A stretch of DNA of 64,000 nucleotides, from assembly GCA_029851415.1 (NCBI GenBank), contig CM056744.1, forward strand, positions 14,391,268 through 14,455,267. The letters are read 5' to 3'. The notes below the pieces were generated by a model. That model saw only the letters and a list, made by a program, of their open reading frames with translations, ran no database searches and was not told where the DNA came from. The DNA is from Eretmocerus hayati. Lineage: Eukaryota; Arthropoda; Insecta; Hymenoptera; Aphelinidae. Every line of letters starts with the position of its first letter. Position 1 is the stretch's first letter. Below, one piece after another: positions 51,528-63,595 of the stretch. A program made the position numbers and the translations under genes.

Positions 51528-54500
51528 ATGTATTCAAAAAACAGTGAACATGGTCGTAAACCTATCGTAATGGAACCGGCAATGATGTATGATGAAATTC
51601 ATCAATTTTCGACCGGATCGAGTTCACATCAAGCACCAAAGACAAAAGGAGTTACATACAACAGCTATTTTTACACAGCAACGTCAAAATTCGACTCAAG
51701 ATTCAAAAACCTATATCTTTGGCAATTGACCAGAGCTCGTGGATTGCATTCAGCTTTATTCAATAGCATTAAACCAGCTTATTACATTCTCAGACTATTT
51801 GGATCAGCCCCTTATGCATTTCCAAGGGACAACACACCTCCTAAACTGCAACCATCAAAAGTCTATTGCTTTTATTCAATTTTCTGGATGTTTACGTACT
51901 TTTATCTAGTTTACGGCGTTCTGTCACGTTGGGGAGACGACCCGGCAAGGCCAATTGCAACAATGACGGAGAAATTAAAGGTTGACTCATCTTTCTTTCT
52001 ATTGACAATTTTATACACGTAAATGGTTACGGACTAGAACGGTATAAGTCTATTATTTGAGATTTCCACAAAAACTCTTTGATATCTTGGAGGGCATTTC
52101 AACGGTTATCAATTTTTGAAGAAATTATTTTTTCCAACTTCCAAATGAGCTACCACCCCAGGTAGATTTTTTGGTAAAATAGCCTTTCAAAGTACTAAAG
52201 CGACTTTTTGCAAATCTGAATTGAGCTTTTACTGATGTCATTCTGGTTCGGAGCGACCCATCACGTCGTGAAACAAAACTAGAAGGATTTTCGCCCAATT
52301 TTTGAGAACCATTGAATCTTGAAAGTTCTTGAACGAAAGTAGCTTACATAGGATACTATGGCAAATTGATAAATTAACTCAAATTCCATGGTTCTATGCA
52401 TTGAAAAACAATCTTGAATAAGATTCAGAAATGCTCCAATTGACCCTTTCAGCATGGATCTTCTTGCTTCGACACACGGGATAGTTTTTCTTTTCGACGA
52501 AAAATGTTATTTGGAGCAAAAATTGTAAATATACAACAAAGTTTGGCTGAAAATCAATTTAAAAAACTGAAATTAGAGATTTTAAGAAACTGTATTTTCC
52601 AAATCTTGTAAGCGCGCGAAAGTAGATATCGGAATGATTCGCAATAATATTGAAGTTAACAACCCTGAGTGATCATAATAATAGTTATTCAGCACAAATG
52701 TCCATAATTATCATGGACATCTGTGCTGAAAGGGTTAGAAAAAAAAGTGGTTATAAACGGTTATTGAAATTTTCTTTGGTTCACAATTATGGCACCTGAA
52801 AAATATTCTCAATTTGAAAAATCTTCATCTGCAATGCTGGTGTACCTATCAATTCAGCTTCAGCAGAAAGTTTTTCAAAAGAAAGGTGTACATATCTGAG
52901 GAAATCCCTTCCAGAGATGTATTAGGAAAATGTACGATACCAAAAAAGTATTATAAAAGTTTAGGGCACTGAGATCATATACATTATCAGTCAAAAGTCT
53001 GAATACACCTGGGAAACAAGCTGATGATTTTCAGAGTTGGATGTCTCAGAACCTATTGGTTATAGACAGCTCTGCGTGGTCGCATTTTATAGCTCATATC
53101 GAGCACTTTCAAATCTATTTTCTGTATTTCCCTCTGTATTATACCAAAGACAGGCGAGTCAAAAAAATTACTTTTTTCGCAATTTTCTATAGCCAAGGTA
53201 CGAACGCCTGCAAATATTGGAGAGATTGTTGGATCGCTATGAGATCAAAAACATCTTCGAGCCCATGGAAAAACCTTCAAGATCCATTTTTGAACGTCTC
53301 ATCAAAGTGGTTATGGTTTCGAGATCTAACTGATTCAGTGAGGGCGTTTTTCTCTCAAAAAATCACACGATAACTCAGAAATAATGAGAAACAGCCCTTT
53401 TTTGGCGCTTCTGATCCTCATTACTGCAAGAGTTCGACTCAATATCACCGGAATATCTTTTGAAAATGAAGGCTACCAACCTTAGACTGGGCTGTTTCTC
53501 GTCATTTTTTAATCAACCGTGTGATTTTTTGAGAGAAAAACACCCGCAGACAATCTGTCACATCTCAATGCCAGAACCACTTGGAGAGACGTTCAATAAC
53601 GGATTTTCAAGGTTTTTTTCATGGGCTTAAAGATGTCATTGGTCTCATAGTGACCCAACAATCTCTCCAAAATTTGCGAGCGTTCGTACCTTGACTGGAA
53701 AATTGCGAAATAAGTAATTTTTCTGACTCGTGTGTCTCTGATATAATACGCGGGTCGGGAAAAACAGAAAATAGATTCGAAAGTGCTCGATATTAGCTAC
53801 GAAATGCGACCACGCAGAGCTCTCTGAGATATCCAACTCTGAAAATCATCAGTTTGATTCCAAGGTGTCCTCAGACTTTTGACCGGTAGTGTATAATATA
53901 GCGCTCTAGTTTATGTTGTGACTTATCTTATTTCTGTTCTGATATGAAGATGAGTGAGAATCAAAATCTTTATTAATGGACAGAGAAAATTGAGCTTGTC
54001 AAAAGTATCAGAACACCATTTTTGACAAGGAATACTTTTATTTTCAAACAGCCAGTCTTGAATTGCGTGACATGCATTGGGGGAATGATGTCTAACATAA
54101 TCAATCGCAAGAAATTTGTCATTGTCTGGAATGGCATCATGAGCTTTGACGAATCATTTGAACTTGGAAAAGTGACAAATCCAATCGGAGTAACCAAAGA
54201 AAAACCACCAATATACAGAGAAGAAATGAGACAAGCCAAAAATTACCTCTGGTGTTGTATATTTGTTGGTGTCTTTGGTTGGACAATTGTTAATCAATGG
54301 GGCATGGTCGCCTTCAATGAAAGATATCTCCAAAACATGAGCTATATGATTGTGTACGTTGTTCACTTTGCCGCAGTATCAAAATTTTGTGGACTAATTT
54401 TTTTACTTGGTCAGAGATTTGCTCACTTGAATCAACGTGTGCGTCAACAAACTAAGATGAAGGCTCATCGGAACACAAAAGGTCTTATGAAGGTAAAATC

Positions 54501-56086
54501 TTTTAATAACAACGCAAAAATTTACCAAGCATATTTCTTATGGACCTGTTCATCAAACCTGAGATTTTCGAGTTCTTTTCTCAACTCTGTCGGATCATGC
54601 AATTGTTTTGGTATGCTTATAAAATTTGATAAATGGACATTTTTACCGAAGTTTAAAAATAATCATAAAGATTCCATGAGTGTACAGTGAACTGAAAATT
54701 TTGACGAAAATCCAATCTTTGCAGAGAATTGAGACGTCATACAACGAATTGATGGACGTGACTTATTTGCTGAACGATATTTACTCGTTGAGTCTATTTC
54801 TTTTCCACGCAAACCTTGCCTATCACATAATCTCCAATAGCTATTTCATACTAGCTCAACTGATATATGCTATCCACGACTGGTATCTTGCGGTATTCTT
54901 AATCCAAATGTTTTGGATGATAATGTTTTGTATACAGTTATTTGCAATGCATATGTCTTGTGAATACACTTCGAATGAGGTAAGTCCGATATAAAATCAA
55001 AAATTGAATGTACTGCTATCACACCCAGGTAAGGCATTTTGAAAACGTTACCCAGCTAGGACGAAACGTTTCTAAAACGTACCACATTTGGTTGCGGTAG
55101 GAACCTGGGAATCTTTCGTTGGGCGTTTTTGTACCAATGCAGCAACGTCGTGGCACGAGAACGAAACGTTTCATCGCAACGAAAACGAACTTAGAAAATT
55201 TTTGTTAAATAAATGAAAAATTGTTGAACAAATTGTTGCTCGCGCATCGTTTGTTCACACTCATCTTTGGGCTCACTCCGAACTTTGTCTAGACGCCCTA
55301 ACACTTGGGAGTGGGAAAAACGGCCATTCTGCAGGCCATGGGGTGATTACGCAAAAGTTGAATTTTTAAATAAAAAGTCCGAATTTGTTAGTTAATCGGT
55401 GAACCGTTCCGACAAGGTTAGTGAAACTCAAGGGAACCGATTCGCTTGCGGACATTTCGCTGGTACCACAACGTTCCTGCAACGACACAGAAACGCCCAA
55501 CGAAAGGTTCCCAGATTGCCGCCGCAACCAAATTTCGTACGTTTTAGAAACGTTTCGTCCTAGCTGGGTACTACCTATTCGTGCTAAAAAAAAAAAAGAA
55601 ACGTATCTTTTTTATGCCAGGAAGATGGGTTTTCTCATGCTCGATTGGCGAAGGCACAACCTGAATACGAATCCTCACGTAAATACAACCCTGAATTATT
55701 ATTAGTACTACAATCCTTCCCAAGAAATCTAGAAAGTTAAAATCATAATATATGGCTTACAGTTGGTTCAACTAGACTATTAGACTATTTTCTGATAATC
55801 TATTTTAGAATATAAGTTTTATGAAAAGTTTCCAGATTTTATTTCTATTGCCTTGCAGGAATTTGAGTCAACCGCTCATTTCATGAACAATGAATTACAG
55901 TTGACAGCGGGTGGTTTTTATATCGCAGGATTGGCCTCACTTCTTTCGGTGCGTAAAACGGCACTCCTGATTTCGAATTATTTTAGTCATTATTGGTGAA
56001 TAAATAGAATTTTATTTCTGTTTTCTTAGACTGCAAGAATCACTACAACATATTTGGTCATTCTTCTACAAATACCAAATACTTGA
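51528..56086 (+). CDS. Gustatory receptor 1 (5 exons, 431 aa)
   Basis: Insect seven-transmembrane chemoreceptor, expected in the dendritic membrane of taste neurons as a ligand-gated channel subunit; ligand unknown. Exons 51,528-51,980; 54,052-54,492; 54,725-54,979; 55,859-55,948; 56,030-56,086 are all phase 0 and sum to 1,296 nt. Early residues AYYILRLFGSAPYAF and the hydrophobic YSIFWMFTYFYLVYGVL fit the first membrane segment. Exon 2 has LWCCIFVGVFGWTIV and FAAVSKFCGLIFLLGQRF followed by LNQRV, typical of the family. The last exon encodes TTTYLVILLQ, the TYxxxxxQ signature that separates gustatory from odorant receptors. The stretch between exons 3 and 4 seems short by roughly 25 residues compared with what I expect for the family, so a small exon may have been missed or lost; a 518-bp MITE lies in that intron. 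Exon 1 uses an unusual GTTGAC donor. Confidence 0.9.
52688..52730. repeat. Perfect short hairpin
   Basis: TTCAGCACAAATGTCCAT pairs with ATGGACATCTGTGCTGAA across a 7-nt loop, one mismatch, inside intron 1 of receptor 1. Confidence 0.7.
52982..53891. mobile_element. TA-flanked palindromic MITE, copy 5 (910 bp)
   Basis: Lies in intron 1 of receptor 1. Left end CATTATCAGTCAAAAGTCTG is slightly decayed; right end CAGACTTTTGACCGGTAGTG is intact; TA on both sides. Arms match copies 1 and 3. Confidence 0.88.
55051..55568. mobile_element. TA-flanked MITE with CCCAGCTAGGACGAAACG ends (518 bp)
   Basis: Ends CCCAGCTAGGACGAAACGTT and AACGTTTCGTCCTAGCTGGG-type complement, flanked by TA, with ~115-bp arms sharing GGTTGCGG, GGTTCCCAG/CTGGGAA and GGGCGTTTxTG. 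Lies in intron 3 of receptor 1, near the place where coding sequence seems short. Confidence 0.8.
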
Positions 56087-56343
56087 ACTGAAGGAGGAAT
56101 GATGTAACGGATTCTGAAACCTTGAAATAAAGTCAAAATTCTGTATTATTTAGAAAAATGAGACAGAAAATTAAATACCAATGGAGCGCCGAGTAGGGCA
56201 TTTTCGTAACCAGAAAAAAAGAGAGCGGAATATTTCACACAATTATTATAGGCTCATTCTGTCTAAATATTTCATTATACGATATTTTGTATTTCGGGAG
56301 TGCTTTCTAGGGATATTTCCCTGAATTACGTCCAATGAAAATA

Positions 56344-57264
56344 CACTACCGGTCAAAAGTTTGTGTACACCTGAAAAAAAATTTTCGATTCTGATCACTT
56401 GACTTCTCGGATCTCCGTGGTCCAAAATGACTCTACTTGAGCTCATTTTGTAGCTTCATCCAAGCACTTTGAGGACTCTTTGTGGGGTTTTTCCTCCGGC
56501 TCAACAGGAATTCAATAGGTTAAATCGAATCCTTAGAAAATTTCATGGAAATCGGGCCAACACTCAAACTTCTGCAAGTCAGACATGAGTTGATGGATCG
56601 GGGTGATTCGAAAAGCATTTAAAAGTGCAAGTTGAGAGCTTGAAACCCCGCTTTTAAAAATTATTCTAGCTTGTTTCCGATCCGAACTGTGACTGTTTTT
56701 GTAATGCAAGATTTATCTCGAGGATGAGTACCAAAATCCATAAAAGGTGAAGAAATCGGGCTCACGGTGGTACGTATTTCTCAGATTTCTTCCAAGTTTT
56801 TTCGTGTTACTGGTGGTAAGAATAAAGATCATAGTTCTTAGTTTAAATTTGAGTCCATCCGTGATTTCCCAATGACTGGTCCATTTTTCGAGAAAAACTT
56901 CACTTTACCAAAACAAACACAGCTCGGTCCAGAAATAACCTAGAATATTCTCCAAGAACGGATTTTGATCTTCTTCTTTAAGGTGCTTTTTGAATCATCT
57001 AAATCCATCAATTTCCGCCGGACTTGCAGAGGTTTGCGTATGGACCCGATTTGTATAAAATTTTACAAGGTTTCGGATTGATTTTGCGAGAATCTATTGA
57101 GCTGCGCAGAAAAAATCCTAAATAGCTCTCAAAGTGTTTAAATTTTAAAAAAACTACAAAATGAGCCCAAACAGAGTCAATTTGGACCGAGGGGACTCGA
57201 ACAGTCGAGTGATCAAAACTGAAATTCTGTTTTTCAGGTGTACACGAACTTTTGACCGGTAGTG
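56344..57264. mobile_element. TA-flanked palindromic MITE, copy 6 (921 bp)
   Basis: Starts CACTACCGGTCAAAAGTTTG and ends in CGAACTTTTGACCGGTAGTG between TA dinucleotides, ~260 bp after the receptor 1 stop. Ends belong to the GTTTGTG subfamily; the interior differs from copies 1, 3 and 5 and its arms have diverged more. Confidence 0.85.
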
Positions 57265-57266
57265 TA

Positions 57267-58212
57267 TCTGCATCGTCGAATATCAATCGATATGGAGATA
57301 ATTATGCATTCGTCGTCAGAATACAATTCTTGTACTAGGAATGCCACTGGCATGAGAAGGCGGAGCCTCACATCTCTTGAACAGAGAATGTATTCCCATG
57401 ATATGAAGATTTGCAATGCAATACACAGAATAAAGAGTTGCATACGCACCATTAGGGCACTGATCACTTATTGGAATCATGCTAGATCCGCCCGCAACAG
57501 TCCATTCATGAATATGTTGAATTATGAGTTCCATTACAGATTTGTCATAGATTATATTTGTTGAGAGTTCGACAAAATAAAATTCTTGTATAACGATAGA
57601 TGATCATTGTATCTATTCAAATACACCTTGAGAAGTTCAGTGGACATTCATGATCAGAATCAAAGCAATCGTTTTTGGGTCAAGTATATAAGAATCACAA
57701 AGATCAGAGAGCAGATCCTGTACGCTGACGATTAAATTCAATCTCTAGATGCAACAATAACAACAATTACTCATCCTGGGTGTATGTAAAATTCTTTCCT
57801 AACGTCGATGCCCATTTTCAAATAGCTGATAGAATCATATCCAACCCAACGTGCACTACTCATTCATCATTCATTGAAAGTGATGATATCATTCTTGATG
57901 ACAGGTATGAAGTGCTGCCATTGAATTTTTGATGTCGAAAACAGCTAGATAACCATCATGTCCGACTTTCAAATTTTTTTTCTACAACAATTTTGAATAC
58001 TAGATCGATCCTTAGAGAATTTCATTGTAAAAACTAACATTGAGTTCAACCAGTAAGTGGAAAAGACCCGATCTGGACATTCTTTTTCACACCTTTTTCA
58101 ATAACTCGAAGATATAGTCTCTCGAAAATTAAATCGAACAGGACCATGAAAATTTTCTTAAAATTAACAAATCCAGAATCCAGAGGAACGAAGTATCTTC
58201 CAAAATCAAGTG
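57267..58212. other. Spacer between the two receptor genes
   Basis: AT-rich; opposite-strand frames of 100, 72 and 77 codons near 57,262-57,564 overlap each other and carry no motif. Should contain the receptor 2 promoter. Confidence 0.4.
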
Positions 58213-60646
58213 ATGACAGAATTTGTGCAAACTAAACAGCTCAATATAGCCACAAATGGAGGACAGGAGGCAAATTTTTGGAGACTGATCGAAGGCCGTG
58301 GTTCAAACTCTGCTCTTTTTGATAGTATCAGTCCAGCTTACTATATACTCAGATTTTTCGGATTGGCTCCGTATTCTTTTTTTAGTACTAGGAGGCCATC
58401 AAAATTGCAGCCTTCAAAAATGAATTGTTTATACTCGATTTTTTGGATGTTATCGTATGTTTATCTGGTCTACGGCGTTTTAGCTCGTTGGGGGGATAAT
58501 CCAGAAACACCAATTACTAACATGACTGAGAAACTCAAGGTGAACGATTCGACTGATGAGTATTATTAGTTTAAAAATCCATTTGCCGCGGAAAATGGTC
58601 GTGAAAAATAAGACCATTTTCTATGAGAAATTTGAATTTGAATATTTCATTGCAACGAAACGCAACGAAAAAAATAAGGCCCAGGTTAAATGGCCCTTGT
58701 GAACATAGAGTTTTTAAGCCGGGTTGATTCACATTCCGAAAGGGCGACTCTTTCCCACATTTTTGTACTTCCAAAACATCCCTTATCACGTTTAGAGATC
58801 ATAGCCTTTAATTTGATTAAGATCATCATCTTAATCTGAAACTGCATCCTCGTTCAAATGTGCTTTCAAAGTTCTCATTATAAAATTGTCGCCGGGCTAC
58901 AATCTAGCACATTGCGCGCGTCTACGCGGCCTTGACAGCCGCGTAGACGGCCCGCAATGTGGCCCGGTGACCATAAAAAATCATATGCACCTCGTGCCGC
59001 AATCGGGTACATAATCTACTATTGTATTCACCCAGTCAACAAATTATTTTAGAGTCCAAAGTCAATTTCATAAGTTTGAGGGATCAAGTGTAGAGCTATT
59101 CTTATCTCATCGTACAAAATATGACGTGAAACAATTGACTACCAAAAGTTAGATAAAATCAATTTTTTGACTCGTCAGATTTTTCAAATTTTCAACTTTC
59201 AATTTCTGTCGTGGAAAGAGTTTGCTACCTTTACAAAATTCCATTTTTTCATCAATACAACACCTGATATAATCAAAATCTACAACCATATAATCTCAAA
59301 CGTCTCTTTGCGCGTGTGATTTTAATCAGTTTCTTATTTTCTTTCGAGGAATAGAAGTGCGATACACGGGTGCAAATTATTTTTCCGAGGTCTTGCATCG
59401 CACATCAATACCTAGCTAATCCTGAAATAATCCTAAAAATGGGAATAAATCGCAAAGGAAGAATGTAAAAATTATATTTAATTTCAAAGGGACTATAGTT
59501 ATGACCTCGAAATCAGTCTGATGAGATCATTTAATTCAACTTTTCCAATCTTCTAGCCGATTTTGAATTGTACGGTGTCTGTGATGGAACTCCTTTCCAG
59601 TATCATAAAACGTAAAAAATTCGTCACTTTGTGGAACAATATCATCAGCTTTGACGAATCATTTGGACTTGGGAAAGCCACAAATCCAAACGAAGTAGCC
59701 AAAGGAAAACCACCAATATACAAACAACAAATCAGACAAGCCAAAAATTACCTCTGGTGTTGGATATTTATTGGTGCATGTGGTTGGATGAGTGTTAATT
59801 GTAATGGAATGATCGCCTTTGAAGAGCATTACTTACAAAACATGAGTTACATGATTGTGTACGTCGGACACTTTGCTGCAGTATCAAAATTTTGTGGACT
59901 CGTAATTCTCCTTGGTCAGAGATTCGTTTATTTGAATCAACTTGTGCGTCAACAATCGAATGAAACTTTAGACCCAAACGCAAAAATTATGATCAAGGTG
60001 GGGTTATCAAACAATACTGTTCGGTTGACATATCCTAGCCCCGTGCTGAAAATAATTCCGTGCGAGGAAACCCATAGGACCCCATGGGAACCCATGGGGC
60101 TTCGTGGGTCCTGGCCCTGGGAAAATGTTTAATCTTGATATTTGCGAAATTTGGCATCGGAGACGTGCAGCATACAAATTTCGACCAAATTCGACAATTT
60201 TTGGGGGAATAATGGTCAAAATTCGTATGCTGCATGTCTCAGATGCCGAATTTCGCAAATATCAAGATTAAAAATTTTCCCAGGGCGCCAGGTCCCACGA
60301 AATCATTTTCAGCAGGGTCTTCGATCAAGTTGACCACTAGTGTAACTTGATCGATAGAGTAAGATTTTTAACGTTATAATTTTTATTTCAGAAGATAGAG
60401 ACATCGTACAATCAGTTGATGGATATGACTCGATCTCTCAATGAAATATATTCTTTGGGTCTATTTCTCATTTTCTCAAATTTACTTTACCACAGTGTCA
60501 CCAACATGTATTTCATGTCTTATTGGATACTCTTCAACCGTGGCGCATGGAATTTCAAAATATTCCTCGCTCAATTCTCTTGGATGGTCATGTTTAGTAT
60601 ACAGTTATGTAGTCTGCACTTATGCTGTGAATACACGTCACAAAAG
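58213..60646 (+). CDS. Gustatory receptor 2, exons 1-3 only (341 codons)
   Basis: Tandem paralogue of receptor 1. Exons 58,213-58,539, 59,557-59,997 and 60,392-60,646 are phase 0; exons 2 and 3 have exactly the same lengths as in receptor 1 (441 and 255 nt). Shared segments include DSISPAYYILRFFGLAPYSF, NNIISFDESFGLGKATNPNE, KNYLWCWIFIGACGWMSV and HFAAVSKFCGLVILLGQRF. Exon 1 is shorter at its N-terminus (109 against 151 codons). Equivalents of exons 4 and 5, which hold the last membrane segment and the TYxxxxxQ motif, were not found downstream, where a dispersed repeat begins at about 60,880. The three exons have no stops, so loss of the 3' end would be recent. Alternatively the exons are too diverged to see, or lie beyond the window. 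Confidence 0.8.
58888..58971. mobile_element. GC-rich hairpin (84 bp) in receptor 2 intron 1
   Basis: GTCGCCGGGC and GCCCGGTGAC close a hairpin whose inner stem CGTCTACGCGGC/GCCGCGTAGACG is perfect around a short loop. Very GC-rich within AT-rich DNA; probably a tiny MITE. Confidence 0.65.
60040..60317. mobile_element. Foldback MITE in receptor 2 intron 2
   Basis: Outer CCGTGCTGAAAAT and ATTTTCAGCAGGG are inverted; main arms 60,103-60,182 and 60,219-60,299 match (AATCTTGATATTTGCGAAAT, TATGCTGCATG). The left arm carries an extra ~40 bp rich in CCCATGGG. Confidence 0.7.
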
Positions 60647-60879
60647 GTAAAAAATTGAGAAAAAAGATTCAGAAGAGCCTATTCCGATACCTCCTAAAAT
60701 AAAAAAAAAATACTCGACGTGCTTATACCTTGGGCAAAGTTTTTCTTCGCAGGAGGAATCGATTTCATTCGCAGGCATATGAGTAGCTCTGCGAAAATGT
60801 CGATATTTGGTCGTCGGAAATGCACCAACAACACGTATCAGATAGAGAGATTCTGAGATGTTTTTTTTTAACATTTTGA

Positions 60880-61600
60880 AAAATAAAGAGTATGAATTGA
60901 CTCACGCACGAATGCAAAAATTTTTATACCGGTATCATGAGGATAATTCGGATACACTGTATTATAAGTGCACAGAACCTGACGTTTTAGACACCATGCA
61001 TTTGATTATCAGATGGGTACTTCGAAAGAGCCAAATGTGATATCTATGGTCTTTCGTGTGAGGGTCGCATCAATATGACACAGAAGCTGAACAAAAAAAT
61101 TTATCAAAAGTAGATTTTCGCGGTAAAGTCCAAAAACCAAGAATCAATTTTTCTCGTTTTCTTGGGGCACGGGAAGTTTGACTGAGTCTTACGCTGAACT
61201 GTTAGAAAAAATTGGGGCGAAAAGGCCTGGAATGAGGAAAGTTCACTTTTATAGAGGAGAATGGAGTGAGTGAAATTTTAAACACTCACAAAATTTACGT
61301 GCTCGCCTCGCGTCTCACCGTGCATCAAAAATATGGTTTATAAGTTGTCTTAGCTGTAGGATTTCATATTCAATTTATATCTGATGTATTTGCCCGGTCA
61401 TATCTCGAACAAGCCCCATCGCGATATCACTTCACACTCCCACAGACTAAAACAGGAAAAACCTCACAATGCAAACCTGACACTTTGACCCTTTCTACGT
61501 TAATTTTTTAGAGAAACGCTGGATCAGAAAACTAACGATTGTGCCGAAAAAAGCACCAAAAACTATATATATCCATATTTACTTGTATCCTTTTTCCTCA
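60880..61600. repeat. Dispersed repeat, second copy of 14,280-15,360
   Basis: Colinear with the first copy: ACTCACGCACGAATGC, ACCGGTATCATGAGGAT, CAGAACCTGACG, AGATTTTCGCGG and GCACCAAAAACTA segments. The hairpin MITE present in the first copy is absent here. It begins ~230 bp after receptor 2 exon 3. Confidence 0.6.
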
Positions 61601-61699
61601 AGGGTTGATAGGTTCACACCTCGGTTCGCACAAAGTACCACACATTATTTCAAACTTTTCACAAAACTGCCCATATAACTGGTGGTTTTCGTCGAAGTT

Positions 61700-62280
61700 T
61701 CTGTCATTTTCAAATGAACAAAAAAAATCCTTTCAATTCATTTTTCACGACGAAGAGCATCTCTGTCAACATTTTCATCCCACCGAGTCAGAAACTTTGA
61801 ACGAATGGGTCAATCGATGAATTATCTACTTTTACTCCCTAATCAACTCGAAGATCGATGAATCCACTCACTGTTTGAAATTTCATATTTGGAAAAATGT
61901 GAAATCCTGACTGGAGATGATTCAGGAATCAAGATCACATTGATGTTTATTGCAAACAAAATAGTGCCAAGGGACGGAAAACTTTGGACGTGAAAGAGTA
62001 TAGATTTGAGAAAATATTACTCTTGCATGTGTTTGTAATTTATAAAAGTACACGCACTGCTGAAAACAGAATACCTTGCAAACTTCTCTTTCCACTACAG
62101 TTGGAAAAAATATCAATATTCAAATCCAAAGTTTTCATTTCCTTGCTATTATTTTGTTTGCAATCAAATAAATGTGATACCGATTCCTGAATAATTTCCA
62201 CCATCAATAAAAAAGATTTGTGAAATCACTCATTTCTTGGCCCAACCTACTGAACGTGAGATAGATAGAAATATAGTTTT
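61700..62280. other. Intergenic, nothing recognised
   Basis: AT-rich; short frames on both strands without motifs. Confidence 0.4.
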
Positions 62281-62288
62281 TGATACTG

Positions 62289-62455
62289 TGTGCGTAAAGT
62301 TGTGCCGAAAAAGTACTTTGCGGGTGAGTGTGCGGTGCGCAAAGTTGAGCGAATTCTTTTTTACGCACGATTTTCAGTGCGCAAAGTTTGAAATCGTGCG
62401 CAAAGTTGTCGCGATCGTGCGCAAAGTTGCCATAATCGTGCGCAAAGTTCATTGA
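62289..62455 (+). repeat. Cluster of GTGCG(C/T)AAAGTT motifs
   Basis: At least five copies of TGCGCAAAGTT or TGCGTAAAGTT, mostly in direct orientation with one TTTTACGCACGA complement, spaced 17-40 bp apart. Confidence 0.75.
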
Positions 62456-62459
62456 ATGA

Positions 62460-63100
62460 GAGTTATTTAGTCTATCGTGTCAAAGAGTTCGTATAAGTCC
62501 AGAGTCAAGTCTATTTAAAGTCAAAGTTCCATTCATCGGAATCAATTATGACTTCATTTCGTTAGTCATGGCTAGAAATCTAGTAACGCTAGCTCTTGTA
62601 CTGACTCATGATCATTCTGAGTGTTATGTGACTCATAAAATATATATATTTTTGTTTGAGATGAAAAATGAGCTTATGTTTGTGGTACCACAATGTTGAG
62701 AAATTTTTTTGTATTCAACAAATCCCAAACATTCAAACATGCTACCTCATTAGTTGAAAGTATATGTTCAATACCATTAAATCTATTATTTGTGTTTAAT
62801 AATTGATTGAGATAATTAAGCATTGACTCAAATGTAAATGTGAGCTTTTCTAGGGTAATTGACAAATTATGGTTGATGCCAACCATTCCCTGGAGGATAA
62901 TTTTTATTTTTGTATTCAAAACTTTCTAATTACTCAATAATTCCACCAATTCATTGATAAAATGTTGAAAGTTTCTTGTGTATTTCACTCCTAAATTTCA
63001 TCTTAATCATAGCGTACTCATGTAATGTTTCAACTTTAATTGTTAATACCTGTCCAGTAATTTTGAATATTTCTTTCCTAATATATATCCGTTTTTTTCA
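62460..63100. other. Intergenic, nothing recognised
   Basis: AT-rich with an 81-codon minus-strand frame (62,919-62,674) lacking any motif. Confidence 0.4.
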
Positions 63101-63105
63101 GTCGA

Positions 63106-63287
63106 AATTTTCCATATTTGCAAGAACTCAAAAAATTTTACAAACATTCAGATGACTCGGAGATCAAAATTTTTGCCATGAAATTTAGTGGTGTAGCTTT
63201 CTATAAAGATGAGAAGTTCTTATATGATATGGATGATAATACTTTTTCAGTGCGAGTACTTGCATATCTTACATTTGTCTTCTATTA
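63106..63287 (+). other. Possible terminal exon, identity uncertain
   Basis: After a good acceptor (TTTTTTCAG) an open frame of 60 codons runs to TAG. It reads ...HSDDSEIKIFAMKFSGVAFY... and ends VRVLAYLTFVFY. The order of features is loosely like the last loop and membrane segment of gustatory receptors, but TYxxxxxQ is missing. It begins in phase 2, whereas receptor 2 exon 3 ends in phase 0, so the two do not splice directly. Could be chance. Confidence 0.2.
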
Positions 63288-63389
63288 GTACTTCTGAAAG
63301 TTGAAATCAAAATTTTTTGGCGATGCGGTAAAATATGATATGTCATGAAGATTTTTTCATAATACATTTTCAGAACTTTTTTTTCAGTC

Positions 63390-63460
63390 GGGGGGCTCCG
63401 CCCCCCGAACCCCCCGGCGGGGGCTTCGCCCCCTGCACCCCCACCAGGGGCTCCGTCCCT
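63390..63460. repeat. Run of GC-rich hairpins
   Basis: GGGGGGCTCCGCCCCCC (63,390-63,406), GGGGGCTTCGCCCCC (63,419-63,433) and AGGGGCTCCGTCCCT (63,446-63,460) are three consecutive perfect or near-perfect hairpins, separated by CGAACCCCCC-type linkers. Extremely GC-rich inside AT-rich DNA. Confidence 0.85.
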
Positions 63461-63595
63461 GGACCCCGTCCTCTCCCTCCCTTTCCCCCGCCTTCCAAGA
63501 GATAGACCGCGGAGAACAACTTTCCGCACCAATATCAAAAAGTATAGTAAGCAACGCGGGCGCAACTTTTCCGCCCTCGTTCCCGAAATTCTCGT

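Noticed and set aside
55619..55680. Possible small extra exon of receptor 1 (SHARLAK)
   Set aside because: Has an acceptor-like CCAG and GTAAAT donor, but the length breaks the phase-0 pattern of the gene.
60858..61040. Possible missing exon of receptor 2 (THAR-containing frame)
   Set aside because: The same DNA occurs at 14.3 kb as part of a dispersed repeat, so the resemblance is accidental.
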